Positions 47,195 to 59,239 are shown, counted from the first letter of the stretch. The stretch is DNA of 64,000 nucleotides from Gerris lacustris (GCA_951217055.1 OX578281.1:59584043-59648042), one strand, 5' to 3'. Notes: a model not told the origin generated them from the letters alone. Translations and numbers: made by a program.

Positions 47195-47510
47195 CGCTTT
47201 CAGCCCATACAAATTATAAGAGTTCGGTAACAGCCATAATCCACCCAGCCATATCAAGATGGCGACCATTTAAAAGATTGTTTTAGCTGTAACTTATTAA
47301 CCATTTATTATTATGACGTGAAACAAATGCTTGTATACCCATTTTTATTGTCCAATGGTTATGAATAAAGTACTCCAAAGTGTGTAGCCCTATCCGTTCT
47401 CAAGAGAATATATTTTTAAGATTCTTTTATGGGAGGAAAAAACATTTCATTCTTACATAATATAGGACGTATAAGAATTTGTTTAATAGCTATTTTTGAA
47501 TTTTGACAAA
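47195..47510. repeat. Family G dispersed repeat, copy 2
   Basis: Shares the block order of 27195-27500: ATGGCGACC, AGCTGTAACTTATTAACC, TTATGACGTGAAACAAATGC, CATTTTTATTGTC and GTACTCCAAAG. Confidence 0.5.
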
Positions 47511-47519
47511 GAATAACCA

Positions 47520-48150
47520 TGATTTTTGCTTCCAAGCTTACCGAAGGTAACGGAAGCTATGTGATCGTTCTGAAGAACGAAAATATTTTATATCTCCAAT
47601 TTCAAAAATTCCAAGACAGAAATCCGTTTCAGACATCAGGAAACATATTTGGTTTCGTGTTTGTCTGTCACTCAATTTTTGCGAACCAACAAAAAAACGT
47701 TAAAATTAAAAAAAGATAAGTAGATAAAAACTACTTATCTAATTTTATTGACGTTTGGATGGTAGGTCATAATTAGCCCATTGTTAGTCCTATATAAGTA
47801 TCAACCTTCTGCGCTCATTTGTTTCTCTTCCACATGCACACAAACATACATTTATTTACACCTATATCATCAAAAGCACTTACCTGGATTGTTATGAAAT
47901 TTGGATGCTTTGTTGAAGGTATAGCCTGCAGATGACCCTAGAATAATTAACTGTGATAATAGAATAATTTCTGCGCTCCTTAAATTTTGCTAAATTCATA
48001 CTTTAATTAATGTAAAAAATTAATTTTAAAAGTTTTAAAAAACAGGGGAAAATTAAATATATTTTACAATAATAGGTGTTAACAGAATAAAATCATCAAA
48101 GTACATATATGAAATAGAACGCGAGGAAACTATGTGCCACACTACTTCGC
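47520..48150 (+). mobile_element. Family F, near-complete copy
   Basis: Begins with the hairpin GCTTCCAAGCTTACCGAAGG TAACGGAAGC at 47528 and then AACGAAAATATTTTATATCT, TTCCAAGACAGAAATCCG, CAGACATCAGGAAACA and TTTTTGCGAACCAAC. It continues to TATGTGCCACACTACTTCGC. The frame 47519-47719 overlaps its head. Confidence 0.8.
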
Positions 48151-48654
48151 AGATTATGTTTGTAAAATTAAAGACTGATTTATTGTATTGTCACTGGAAT
48201 CCACCATCTGTGTAAGTTTCAGCTTTCTGTGTATTCGGGAAGTGGGTCAAATTTAGCTTACAGGATTTCCAGACAAAAAAGAAATCAAGTTTAATAAAAG
48301 CTTACAAAAATGACTTTAAACAAAAAACATAACTGAATAAACCTATAAATATAAAAGCTGTTGAGTAGTATACAGTAATGGTGCCACGGTGGTTACTCCG
48401 CTCTGTATCCTTCACGGTGGTTGAGCCATGATTAACACTGCACTTGAATGCTGACAGTACCGAGTGGAAGAATGTATAATAACAATAAGTGCTGGTTTAA
48501 GCTTATCATTTGTTAAGTAAGCAATAGCAGAGGGTCTTATTTTGTTGGTAACTTGCCGTAGATAACTAAACTAGATAATTCATGTAGTCCGGTCTAAATA
48601 CCGCAGGTGAAACCACTTAAAGGCAAATTAACAAAATAAGTCTGGACCTTCCAG
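48151..48654. other. Non-coding stretch
   Basis: No supported feature. Confidence 0.4.
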
Positions 48655-49295
48655 AGGGATGTTCTGATATCCTACTTGATCTAGATAATGAAATATTCAG
48701 GTATGTTAGTTGATCTGGATAATGAGGTGGTTAAAGGTGGTTAGAGGTGGTTAGGATATTCAGGAATCTTAGTTGATCTGGTTACCTCAAGTTACCATGT
48801 GTCATTTGATTTGAGTTATATTTATATTATAATCCATGATATAATTGTTATTTCAAGTTATTTAATTATTGTTAACTTGTGAACTCAGTATGGAAAACTG
48901 CAGGAGATTTGCTCAGTTCGACAAATCTAATCAAGTTTTATCTTGTTGTTAGTCATTTAATCCCTTTAAAGTTATATTTTCCTTATTTTATAAATTAACC
49001 TCGTAGTCCTGGCACGTCTATACCTCGGAGAGAGAAATATAGCCAATTTTATCCAATGGCGGAAGAATAAACCTATTTTTTTTATCCCTTTATCGACCCA
49101 CACTAATACTAAGAAGCATCTAAAAAAGGAACAAATATAATAGACTACCTACCTAGTTGATCTGGATAATCAGATATCCTAGATATGATCTGGATAATCA
49201 GATATCCTAGATATGATCTGGATAATCAGATATTCAGGTATCCTAGTTAATCCAATAAATCAGATGTCCGGCTATCCTAAAATCCTAGTTGATCC
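48655..49295. repeat. Dispersed short repeats of GATCTGGATAATCAG
   Basis: TTGATCTGGATAAT and AGATATCCTAG words recur, tightly clustered at 49150-49290 (about 27-bp spacing) and scattered before that. Confidence 0.7.
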
Positions 49296-49384
49296 TGAAA
49301 GGTGTCCAAATTTTCGGAATAAACAAAATAAGTCTGGTATTTCCGTAGCAGACGTGTCAGGGATTTTGTAAATCCCTTAAATCG

Positions 49385-49925
49385 TGCAAGCGAAAACCTG
49401 TCACAACTGACATACGGGAAACACTTGACGAAGAAAACCTGTCACAACTGACATATAGAAAACACTTGACGAAGAAAACCTGTCAAAACTGACATAGAAA
49501 ACACTTGACGAAGAAACCCTGTCACAACTAACATATAGAAAACACTTGACGAAGAAACCCTGTCACAACTAACATATAGAAAACACTTGACGAAGAACCC
49601 CTGTCACAACTAACAAATAGAAAACACTTGACGAAGAAACCCTGTCACAACTAACATATAGAAAACACTTGACGAAGAAACCCTGTCACAACTAACATGT
49701 AGAAAACACTTGACGAAGAAACCCTGTCACAACTTACATATAGAAAACACTTGACGAAGAAACCCTGTCACAACTAACATATAGGATACACTTGACGAAG
49801 AAACCCTGTCACAACTAACATATAGAAAACACTTGACGAAGAAACCCTGTCACAACTAACATATAGGATACACTTGACGAAGAAACCCTGTCACAACTTA
49901 CATATAGAAAACACTTGACGAAGTA
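49385..49925. repeat. 41-bp minisatellite, about 13 units
   Basis: The unit is GAAGAAACCCTGTCACAACT followed by AACATATAGAAAACACTTGAC. Units differ at a few sites (TTACAT, GGATAC variants), which would allow unit typing. Confidence 0.95.
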
Positions 49926-50265
49926 ATAATGCTTATGAAAAAGTTCTCGTAAGATTAGAGCCGAAAAGAAAGTTTTCACTTAGTTTGTTGGCAAGATTTC
50001 AATGAAATGTTCTCGAGTGTCTAATACACGAGTATACTAGAAGTTGGGTGAGTCTATAATGAAGGAAGATGTGCAAACAAGGCAACATCACGTTGTCAGC
50101 CCACCCCCTAATCATTAGATAATATATATCATTATCTCATCTTAGTACACTCCATTCTATCTTAGTCCAGGCTTTATCTTCACAAGCAAAACGCAACTAT
50201 TACCTCATCTTATTACAAATCAACTGTATGTCACCATAATAATAACACAAAATCATTTTTAAAAC
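49926..50265. other. Non-coding stretch
   Basis: No supported feature. Confidence 0.4.
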
Positions 50266-50320
50266 TTATTTGAATGGACTAACGTATGTCAAACGTTGGT
50301 CCATTCAAACAAGTTATTAA
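50266..50320. repeat. Short hairpin, about 24-bp stem
   Basis: AACTTATTTGAATGGACTAA(CGT) faces (AACG)TTGGTCCATTCAAACAAGTT across a loop of about six bases, with two mismatches. The total of about 54 nt is short for an animal miRNA precursor. Confidence 0.7.
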
Positions 50321-51431
50321 CAATGGATAGATTTTGGTGCCTAATAAAAATAAAAATTAAGATGAAGGTCAGTCACTGCAGTAAGATTTACCGAATTTCA
50401 GCATTATTTACTTACTTCTTTAAGGCCTAAACAAGAATGGCAACTCACAAAAGATGATTAAACTGTTTAATTAAAGGGAGGTGGGCATAGTTGAGGACCG
50501 GCTTTACAAGAAGTTTTCGCAGTCAGATACTATACCGGAATATTTAGCTCAATCATTTTCCGATTCAGACTGCTATCGCGCGCGCATCTCCTCTTGTTTA
50601 TAACCTTTTAGAATTTTATATTGGAATAAGAGTGATTGATATTTATTGAGTATTGAGCTCGAAGATTGTAAACATACACTTCCCGCTCATCCGCACTCGC
50701 ACACCAGATAATTGTTTAGTTCAATTAGAACACCCCACGCGTTACATACTTTGCCACTTTGTCATTTCGTTTCAAACTCCTTTTTCTATACAATGATAAT
50801 TATTTCCTATTACTTGCTTTTCTTATCTTTTCTATATCTCCTTATATAATATGTACATATTATGTGTTCAAAAAGAACAAGAGGTTAAGAAATGAAAATT
50901 CCTTACGAAAAGAAGTGAAATCCCAACAAGAACCCTTGTGTAAAACAATAAGCCAAGTCTCACGGAAAACGTTGTCAGATCATTGGTTTAGCCAAGTCTC
51001 CCCCTGTCCAAGTAAGTTCTACTAAGTATAAAACATCTACTATAGTACCTGCAAGTAAAGGAATTTGTCTCTCCCCCCTCTTAATTCTCGAAACCTCACA
51101 AACTCAAACTTTTCATTCCCAAATCACTCTACACATTTAAATTTAAAAATATTTTCTGACTTAGCAATTACCCAGCCCGTGTATACAAAGTTGTATACGA
51201 CACAGCATAACATTTTATTTTTAAAAAATCTTAATAGAAACCATAGGAAAAATATATTAAATAAAACAAAAACCGGTTTAACCTATTTGTGCTGCATTAT
51301 TGCCATGTCAAAAATGTTATTAAATTTAAACGTGTTGAGAGATTTGGGAAAGAAAAGTTTGAATTTGTAAGGGACAGAGAGTAGAGAGGGGGACAGACAA
51401 ACAACATCCCTTACTTGAAATGGTTGTATTA

Positions 51432-52203
51432 AGCCCAGTTTGCACGGGTCGAGTATTTTAGTATTTAGTTGCCACGGTCGAGTGAGCAATTTAGTGAGAG
51501 TCGAGTAATATAAATTTAGTAAGTGTTTGCACGTCGTTGAATTTAGTGCATTAGTATGTCTTCACAGAGACGGGATCTCTTTCGCAAAGCCTTACATTTA
51601 AGTTTAAACCTGTGCCTAAACGAACTGAAAAAAAATAATCCCCATCAAAATAAATAGAGGACGAGAAATTTAATTTAAAAAAGAAATAATTGTGGTGCTT
51701 ATAATAATCTATTATAAGAACTGTCTGTAGAAGATCCCAAAGATATTTGCTGCATTAAGAATGTCTGAAACTAATTTTAATCAATTGCTAAACATAATAA
51801 AGCAAGATGTACAACGATGTGACACATGAATGTTGGAAGCCATCCCACCTAAAATGAAATTGGAAGCAGTTATTTCCTTTTTAGCACTGTCAACAATGCA
51901 AAACTATCTACCTTTGCACCTCCTGAGATAAACAATTCACAGCGTACCAACATTACTAATGTACTCGACTAAATCAACATGTCTGGACTGGTCGACTAGA
52001 AGCCGAACTAGGTGGAGGGGGTAAGCTACTAAAATCTAAAAAATTGCATACTCGACCGTGCTTACTCGACCGTTCCACTCGACAGCAACTAAACTACTCG
52101 ACTAATAACTAAATTACTCGACTAAAAACATAGTGTCCAAACGAGTCGAGTACTAAATTACTAAACTACTCTACTAAAATACTCGACCCGTGCAAACTAG
52201 GCT
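51432..52203 (+). mobile_element. PIF/Harbinger element, internally deleted
   Basis: The ends are AGCCCAGTTTGCACGGGTCG and CGACCCGTGCAAACTAGGCT, flanked by TTA at 51429-51431 and 52204-52206. Subterminal GTCGAGTA / TACTCGAC words are repeated many times at both ends. It contains a transposase fragment, which ties the AG(G)C-ended, TWA-flanked MITEs of this window to the PIF/Harbinger superfamily. It is 772 bp. Confidence 0.85.
51742..51910 (+). pseudogene. PIF/Harbinger transposase fragment
   Basis: One frame reads FAALRMSETNFNQLLNIIKQ DVQRC, a stop, then MLEAIPPKMKLEAVISFLAL. This fits the start of Harbinger transposase (FRMS-x-x-x-F-x-x-LL ... AI-x-x-x-x-x-L-x-x-x-x-x-FLA). The catalytic DDE region is absent, so the element is non-autonomous. 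Confidence 0.7.
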
Positions 52204-52330
52204 TTAGACCTAGTAGAACTTTTTTGGACTGGGGGAGACTTGGCTAAACCAATACTCACAACGATTTTACGCGAGATATGGCTTATTTTTTTTTACATAA
52301 GAAGTGTTCTTGTGGGATTTCCCTTTAATT

Positions 52331-52700
<370 letters not shown>

Positions 52701-52974
52701 GTATATAAAAGGTACTTATTTACTATTAATTAGATTCATAAAACCATTTTTTATTTTTTATTTTATCAAATGTCATTTTTTTTAAAAATATACCAGTTAT
52801 AATAAGATGACAATCAGGACATGTTTATTCTGTTAATTTTTTTTTTTTAATTTATTATTTTTAATGTTTTGTCTACCGTCAACATCTCAAACTAAATTAT
52901 ATATTCTATGTTGAAAGAAAAAGAAAAACTGAAAATCTGTTCTCGTAGCCAGAGATTGGAAATGCAGCCCAGAT

Positions 52975-52997
52975 GGGGGGGGGGGGGGGGGGGGGGG
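52975..52997. repeat. Poly-G tract
   Basis: About 23 consecutive G on the + strand, within an otherwise mixed segment. Confidence 0.95.
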
Positions 52998-53174
52998 CAT
53001 CAAATAAATACTTGGCATTGCTTGAAAAGGCTATAATCATTTTTAAAAGTGGTAGATTAAGGTCGATAAATAATCTAACTACGGCGATAAATCATTTCTA
53101 ACGCAACGAAAATTCCATCCCTGTATAAGAATATAATCACTGTTTTAATAATTAAAATTATTTTATATAAAATA

Positions 53175-53180
<6 letters not shown>

Positions 53181-53247
<67 letters not shown>
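53181..53247. repeat. (AT)n microsatellite
   Basis: About 65 bp of AT dinucleotide. Confidence 0.95.
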
Positions 53248-53252
<5 letters not shown>

Positions 53253-53609
53253 TGTATATATATCATGTAAAAGTTTCTATATATAATAAATCTGGGTTGT
53301 GTAAGCTGTGTGAGTGTGTGTGCAGTGGTGCAGGGGCTCAGGTTATAAATAAATAACTTGAAAGATACAGCTGAGTAAAGTAACTAAGCATTAGCACCGC
53401 TATAATGTTTGGATGAGATTTAGAACACTCCTTGCTATCCAACAATTTTTCCATCCTAATATTTCTTCGTGATGTACTTGTTCTAAAGATACAGCTAATT
53501 AAAGCAGTTGAAAGTTAGAAAATCATCTTTATTTTTAGATGAAATTCGGAATGCTTTTATTTAATTTAAGAACTCAATTATACTCGTGAACTCTTAAAAT
53601 ATACTAGAT

Positions 53610-54010
53610 TAAAATAGTCTGACAATTTGTGTGGCACATAGCTTCTTCGCTCTTATTTCGAATACTTTAATTATTTTATGCTTTTGTAAGCTATTATTGT
53701 AAAATGTATTTAATTTTCCTCCGTTTTTTAAATCTGTCAAAATTGTTTTGATTTTTTATCTGGATTAAAGTATTAATTTAGTAAAATTTAAGATCGTAGA
53801 TGGTTAAAATTAATCTGGAACTATCTACCGTCTACTTTTAACAAACCATCCAAATGTCAGTACAATCAGATAAGTACTTTTGAAGATATAGGTCTAAATA
53901 AATGTTTATTTGTGTGCACGTGAAAGAGAAATAAATAAGTGCAGAAGGTTGACACTTATGTGGGACCAAAAATGGGCAAATTATGACCTACCATACGAAT
54001 TTCATAAAAA
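53610..54010 (-). mobile_element. Family F copy, reverse orientation
   Basis: Starts TCTGACAATTTGTGTGGCAC and ATAGCTTCTTCGC, with GTAAAATTTAAGATCGTAGA, AAATAAGTGCAGAAGGTTGA and ACCTACCATACGAATTTCAT following. It is truncated before the GCTTCCG hairpin. Confidence 0.75.
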
Positions 54011-54259
54011 TCGGACAATTTTTTCATCGTAATTGTTATTTAAAGCAGTTGAAAGTTGGAACCGCTTGTTCTTCAGGTGGAATGCCGATGTTTGCTAATT
54101 TTTTTTCAAAAAAGTTTTGATAATGTCAAAAGTTACAGAATCGACCCCAAGAACCAAATGTATAGGAAGAATTAGACGTGTCGGCAAAATAACAGTACAG
54201 AAGCATTTTTTGTGGCTCGAAGTAGAGCCATTTACCTGTGTATTAAAATAATTTTAGTT

Positions 54260-54963
54260 TAAATGGGAATTTTGTTTTTATTTTTTCGCGGAAGTTTTTA
54301 TTGGATTTGAAACGATGGTTATCTGGAGTGTTTCAAGTGGAAATGCGAAGTTATTTTACTTGGGTTATTAAGCGACGTGGACGTGGTGAAGGAGGCGAGC
54401 GGTGTCCGGTAGCCCGGGACCTTGTCAAGCGGATTCCTTGTTCAGGATGTTTTACCGTCCTGCGAAGAGAGAGGGTCCGTGTGAAGAATGCCGACCTCCG
54501 AGCCGGTGTCGCCCTGTTAAACCGGGGCGGGTCGGGTGCATCAACCCGTGCAACGATCCCTCCCGTAGCTCCTTCAAAAGGATTAAATTTAATTTGGTGT
54601 GCTGGGGGCCGGCCGAAGAAGCAACGAGCGGGGGAAAGAGGTCCTCGTCCTGCGGCACAGGATCAAACAAGGTAGCGAGTCCTGGAGTGGGAGACTAGGA
54701 CGAGGAGTGGGGAGTAGTTGGGACGGAAGCCGCTAGGTAGCAGTGCAACCGGTCAGAGACCGCTAGGCCGCCACTAGCGTCGCGTCGCGTACACCCACCA
54801 CTCTGCCGCTGTTCCGCTACGACCTCGCGTTCCGATTCCTTCTTAGTAACTTCGGTCCTACTCGAGTGATTATTACTGTGTTACACTTACGGATCATATC
54901 AGACTGAAACGGATGACAATCTACCCCTGTGTTTAATCAAGGCACCAGGATTATATCCAGGTA
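54260..54963 (+). promoter_or_regulatory. GC-rich island with possible first exon and splice donor
   Basis: Composition rises sharply to GC-rich (about 54380-54860) in an AT-rich setting, with many CpG. At 54958-54965 CCAG|GTAAG is a perfect donor. Three overlapping open frames (54301-54675, 54402-54698 on +; 54452-54670 on -) reflect high GC and none has a recognisable domain. The 54402 frame has a Cys/Pro cluster (CEECRPPSRC). It could be a CpG-rich promoter plus 5' exon of an unseen gene, or a GC-rich transposon segment. Confidence 0.3.
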
Positions 54964-55194
54964 AGACGGCGCGGTTAGTTTTAGTGAGTCCTCGGAGATA
55001 CCAGAAGGATATGTTGTAGCCCCGGCCTTGGACCTTCTCTTCTTTCCCCTCCCGTCTCACCCCGACTCCAGACTTGACCGAACTTGACGCAGCCACTATC
55101 TCCAGTACGCCCCAACATTTCAACCTTTATCTCTTAACACTTGATAAATTCAAAGCTTAAAACTGCCCCACCAACAACTTACTCTTGCCACTTC

Positions 55195-55440
55195 TTAAAT
55201 GTACCAAAGTTGTCGGTGGCTTTCATAACAACGTTCATTGCTTGTTAACACTTCATAACTGTAACTGTACCAAAGTTGTAGGTGGCTTTTACCATCTACG
55301 TTCATTGCTTGTGACCACTTCTAAACAGAAACTGTACTAAAGTTGTCGATGGCGTTCATCAACAACGTTAATTGTAACTATAATAAAGTTGTTGATGGCT
55401 TTCATCAACTACGTTCATTGCTTGTTGCCACTTCATAATC
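55195..55440. repeat. About 60-65 bp tandem repeat, 4 units
   Basis: Units with CAAAGTTGT.GGTGGCTTTCA, CAACGTTCATTGCTTGTT and CACTTC.TAA. Confidence 0.8.
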
Positions 55441-55584
55441 GCAGCGAAGTTTGATTAACGTTCATAGACAACTTTGAGGATGTTTACAACAGTAAAACCC
55501 AAGAAGCGAAAACAAAACTTAAGATTTAACGAAACATATATTTCTTCTTGCAACAGGGGGTGAAAGTAACGTCCTGTGATTTTT

Positions 55585-55820
55585 TTAGTTTTCTGTCAAA
55601 ATCCGTGACACAAAACATTTGAAGTTGAAGTGCTTAGTTTCGCTTCCACTTCTGGATATATCTAATGAGGTAAACATTGTTATGATTACTTGAATCGTGC
55701 AATTTTATCGTTACTTTGAGTTAGCGAATCACGATGTAATACCCCTGAAGATACTTCCAGTTGTGGAAGCAAATCACGGGACATGTTAAATCCTTCGTGA
55801 CGTGGATATATCCGAGGAAC
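55585..55820. mobile_element. Family A foldback element, copy 3 (degenerate)
   Basis: Left: TTTTCTGTCAAAATCCGTGA and TAGTTTCGCTTCCACTTCTG. Right: CTGAAGATACTTCCAGTTGT, GGAAGCAAATC and CCTTCGTGACGTGGATATAT. Order and spacing match copies 1 and 2. The GAAAC is AAATC on the + strand, so the hammerhead-like core is broken on that strand. Confidence 0.6.
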
Positions 55821-56519
55821 AAAGAGATTTATACTCCAGTCATGATTTACTACAATCTAAAACAAGCTAACTTATTATTTACTATAATAAAGTAACCTGA
55901 CACTATGAAACCTCCTCTCTTAAACCATTCTTTGTGTTTATACTTTTTTTATTTTAAGTTTATACATTGCACTGATAAATTTCGATGCCTAGCGGGCAAT
56001 ATTAGGTATAAATTTCCCCTTAATGTCTAATCTACATTTCTCTACATGTTTCTTGACAACAGAAATTGATAAGTTCGATATCACTTCACTTAATCACCAC
56101 TGATCTACAAAACCGCTGAAGCTTAATTCATCAAAAATTGTCAAAGAGCTCTTATTTCTTATGATATTATAGCTGTTAAGATTGACACCACACATCCCGC
56201 AGGGAAGCACAGGTATCCTGCTTCTAAATACATATCCGTCGCTATCACGAGAAAATCTGTTTTCGAGGTAATGTTGCAGAATTATTTAAGAGAGTAATCT
56301 TTGCTAACATTTCTCCTCTAAAATTAAAATTGTAGAAAGACGGCTTTCAACTACTAACGACTATCTTCAGTATCACTAGTGGTTTTCTTAGTGGTGGTAA
56401 CGCGAGTATAAATGTAAAAGAAGAGTCAGAATTTTGGTTTTGAGTCTGATTCAGATGCATTATAGTTGACCACTTTGGCTTTGTTAATTAAAGTTAGTTT
56501 TACTTGAGACTATAGACTT
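55821..56519. other. Non-coding stretch
   Basis: No supported feature. Confidence 0.4.
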
Positions 56520-56529
56520 TTAACCCTTG

Positions 56530-56640
56530 TAGTCATATTCAGTGCCACTAGTGGTCATCTTCAGTGCCACTGGTCATCTTCAGTGCCACTAGTGGTCATC
56601 TTCAGTGCTTGTTTGTAGTCATTTTCAGTGCCGGGAATTC
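56530..56640. repeat. About 22-bp tandem repeat
   Basis: Units of GTCATCTTCAGTGCCACTAG, about four to five copies. Each unit contains the palindrome CCACTAGTGG. Confidence 0.75.
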
Positions 56641-56744
56641 TGACTAAGAACCAAAATTCTGACTCTTCTTTCACAATTTTTCTTTATTTCTAATCAACTG
56701 ACTTCATTGCTCGTCTAAACAATATTCTATACAAAAGCACAAAA

Positions 56745-57185
56745 GGGTTAGGGGTGTATAGAATTGGTTAGAGGTGGTTAGGGGTGGACAGAAGTGGTTA
56801 GAGGTGGTTAGGAGTTGACAGAAGTGGTTAGAGGTGGTTTGGGGTGGATAGAATTGGTTAGAGGTGGTTACGGGTTGACAGAAGTGGTTAGAGGTGGATA
56901 GGAGTGGACAGAAGTGGTTAGAGGGGATTAGGGGTAGATAGAAGTGGTTAGAGGTGGTTAGGGGTGGACAGAAGTGGTTAGAGGTGGTTAGGAGTTGACA
57001 GAAGTGGTTAGAGGTGGTTTGGGGTGGATAGAATTGGTTAGAGGTGGTTAGGGGTTGACAGAAGTGGTTAGAGGTGGATAGGAGTGGATAGAATTGGTTA
57101 GAGGTGGTTAGGGGTGGACAGAAGTGGTTAGAAGTGTTTAGGGGTGATTAAAGGTGGTTAGGAATGGTTAGAGGTGGTTCTTAAC
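56745..57185. repeat. 30-bp minisatellite, about 15 units
   Basis: Units of GAAGTGGTTAGAGGTGGTTA plus GGGGTGGACA, with GGAGTTGACA and GGGGTGGATA variants alternating in a higher-order pattern. Confidence 0.9.
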
Positions 57186-57589
57186 ACCTATTTCAATAAT
57201 TAGTTGTTTGAATGAGTTCTCAATAATCGATTATTACTGTTTAATTTTTTATATTCATACTGTATACAATTACAAGTGACAGTCTAAAAATCTCCAATAG
57301 CTATTATAATCTGAATTAATTAAATTTGCTCCCATTCAATGCGCTTATGTATTGCAATGCTTTTATATAATTAATAACAAATAACAGGACCCAACTGTTT
57401 ACAGGTATGGAATTATTACAGCCGACGGCAAACTGCATAACTAAAAGTATTTACAAAAATCGTAATTCTTAAACACTTCCTACTTAATCCATTTATTAAT
57501 TTTTAATATAATCTTATGCTCAGAATTCCACCTCTTATATTGTATACTTCCGGGTAACGATTGTGATCAATCTGAAAAACGAAATTTTG

Positions 57590-58170
57590 CATCCGAGCTT
57601 ACCGAAGGTAACGGAAGCTGTGATCGTTTTGAAGAGCGAAAATATATATATGATATTCAAAAGTTCCAAGACAGAAATACGTTTCAGACACAAGGGAACA
57701 TTTTTGATTCCGTGTCTATCTGTCGCCCAATTTTTGTGAACCAACATATCTTAAAAAACTACACGTCTAATTTTAATTAAATTTTGATGGTAGGTCATAA
57801 TTAGCTCATTGTTAGTCCCATATAAGTTTCAACTTTCTGTGCCTATTTGTTTCTCAACATGCGCTAGAACATACATTTATTTACACCTATATGTTATAAA
57901 GTACTCATCTGATTTGTATGAAATTTGGATGGCTTGTTGAAAGTAGCCCGCAGGTAGCCCCAGATTAATTTGAACCGTCTGCGCTCTTTTTGATAAATTG
58001 ATACTTTAATTCATGTAAAAAATTAAAACCATTATGACACATTAAAAAAACGGGGGAAACAATTAGATAAATTAGACAATAATGGCTTGTAAACGCATAA
58101 AATCAATAATGTACGTAATAGGATGTGAGGAAGCTATGTGCCGAAGCTATGTGCCACTCTAATTGTTAGT
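57590..58170 (+). mobile_element. Family F, complete-looking copy
   Basis: Hairpin CCGAGCTTACCGAAGGTAAC GG at 57592-57618. It continues through the GTTTCAGACACAAGGGAACA, TTTTTGTGAACCAACATATC and CTGCGCTCTTTTTGATAAAT blocks to the end GGAAGCTATGTGCC...CACTCTAATTG. The AAGCTATGTGCCG motif is duplicated at the right end. The minus frame 57535-57747 lies on it. Confidence 0.8.
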
Positions 58171-58224
58171 CTATTTTATCTTGAATTCAAAATTTCTTAT
58201 AGATATATATCCTTATATATATTC

Positions 58225-58700
58225 CAGACGACAGGGAACGCTTTTGGTCTCATGTCTAGCTGTCGGTCTGTCCCGTCAATATTTTTGCTAACCACTCTAT
58301 CCTAAAAACTATTAATTGCCCGATTTTAATAAAATTTGAATGGTCACTGCTAATTTCAACCCTCCAGCGCTGAAGGTTGAAAACAGATTTTTGCGCATGT
58401 GAAAGAACCAATTCGCGCATTGGTTCTTTCGCATGCGCAAAAATCTGTTTTTATTATCACTTATACACCTATTTTTAAAAGATGGTTTGTCGAAAGTGTC
58501 TTCACGGATAATTCCATATTTATTTCAATTATCTGAGCACTTTTTATATTAAATTTAAATAGATGTAACAACACTGGGAATTGTAACAGGTGCACACCAA
58601 ACAAGCGCACTCTTATTTCCTTTTGGGATAAAAGGAGCTGCATTGCAGAGGGAACAATATTAGGACTCGAGGATGCTATGTGCCACACTAATCGATAGAC
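58225..58700 (+). mobile_element. Family F copy with internal hairpin
   Basis: Second F copy in tandem with the previous one. It runs from GACAGGGAACGCTTTTGGTC to GCTATGTGCCACACTAATCG. Its ATGCGCA segment has been duplicated in inverted form to give the hairpin 58381-58450. Confidence 0.7.
58381..58450. repeat. 31-bp-stem hairpin
   Basis: 58381-58411 (AAACAGATTTTTGCGCATGT...) and 58420-58450 are reverse complements with a single difference that would be a G-U pair in RNA. The loop 58412-58419 is TTCGCGCA. The size (70 nt) and near-perfect stem resemble a small-RNA precursor, but its origin inside a repeat favours a local inverted duplication. Confidence 0.85.
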
Positions 58701-59239
58701 TATTTATTTATGGTTTGGAGAATAGTTGAGTTTAGATTGTTGTTTTTCCTAAACAATATGAATATGATACCGATCAACACCCCAAGATGATCCTACTTGT
58801 AGACGCGAGCGAGTCCACCTCATCCATCTACCCTTAAAGACAGAAATAACTTAAATTACTGTGGCATTATTGTTTATTGAACTTTTTTTTTAAAGATAAT
58901 GGATTACTTCTTTTTATTAAGATAAAACATAATGTTCTATTAAGGATTTGCATTCAGCGCTATTTGATAAGTGAATAAGGATATAGGAAGTCAATGATTT
59001 GATAGGATTTTTGTACAAAGATCTTTAGTTAAGCGAGTTGCCGCTGGCTGTAATAACCCGACACCTAGAAGACCTGTTATTCATTACGATCTGACATCAC
59101 ACTCTTTATCTTTCACTTTACAAAAATGATGGCTGACATCATTTCGCCTTGTGTTCGTTTTAGTTTTATTCTGTACATCGTGCTAAGAAGGGGTAGAGGG
59201 AGCTAAGTGTAAGGTGCATATTAATTTACATTCGTACGA

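Larger units (their letters stand above)
50915..52330. mobile_element. Foldback element split by a Harbinger insertion
   Basis: The left arm, about 50915-51155, has AATCCCAACAAGAACCCTTG, GGTTTAGCCAAGTCTCCCCC and ACTTTTCATTCCCAAATCAC. Its reverse complement appears in two pieces: 51325-51430 (GAGATTTGGGAAAGAAAAGT, AGAGAGGGGGACAGACAAAC) and 52207-52330 (GGGGGAGACTTGGCTAAACC, AAGTGTTCTTGTGGGATTTC). The gap between the pieces is the Harbinger element with its TTA duplication. Confidence 0.75.

Noticed and set aside
49385..49925. CRISPR-like regularly spaced repeats
   Set aside because: The whole 41-bp unit repeats with no unique spacers, and the genome is that of an insect; it is a minisatellite.
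54301..54698. Overlapping 124- and 98-residue frames in the GC-rich island
   Set aside because: Several frames are open at once on both strands, as expected from high GC; no domain recognised, so only the island is listed.
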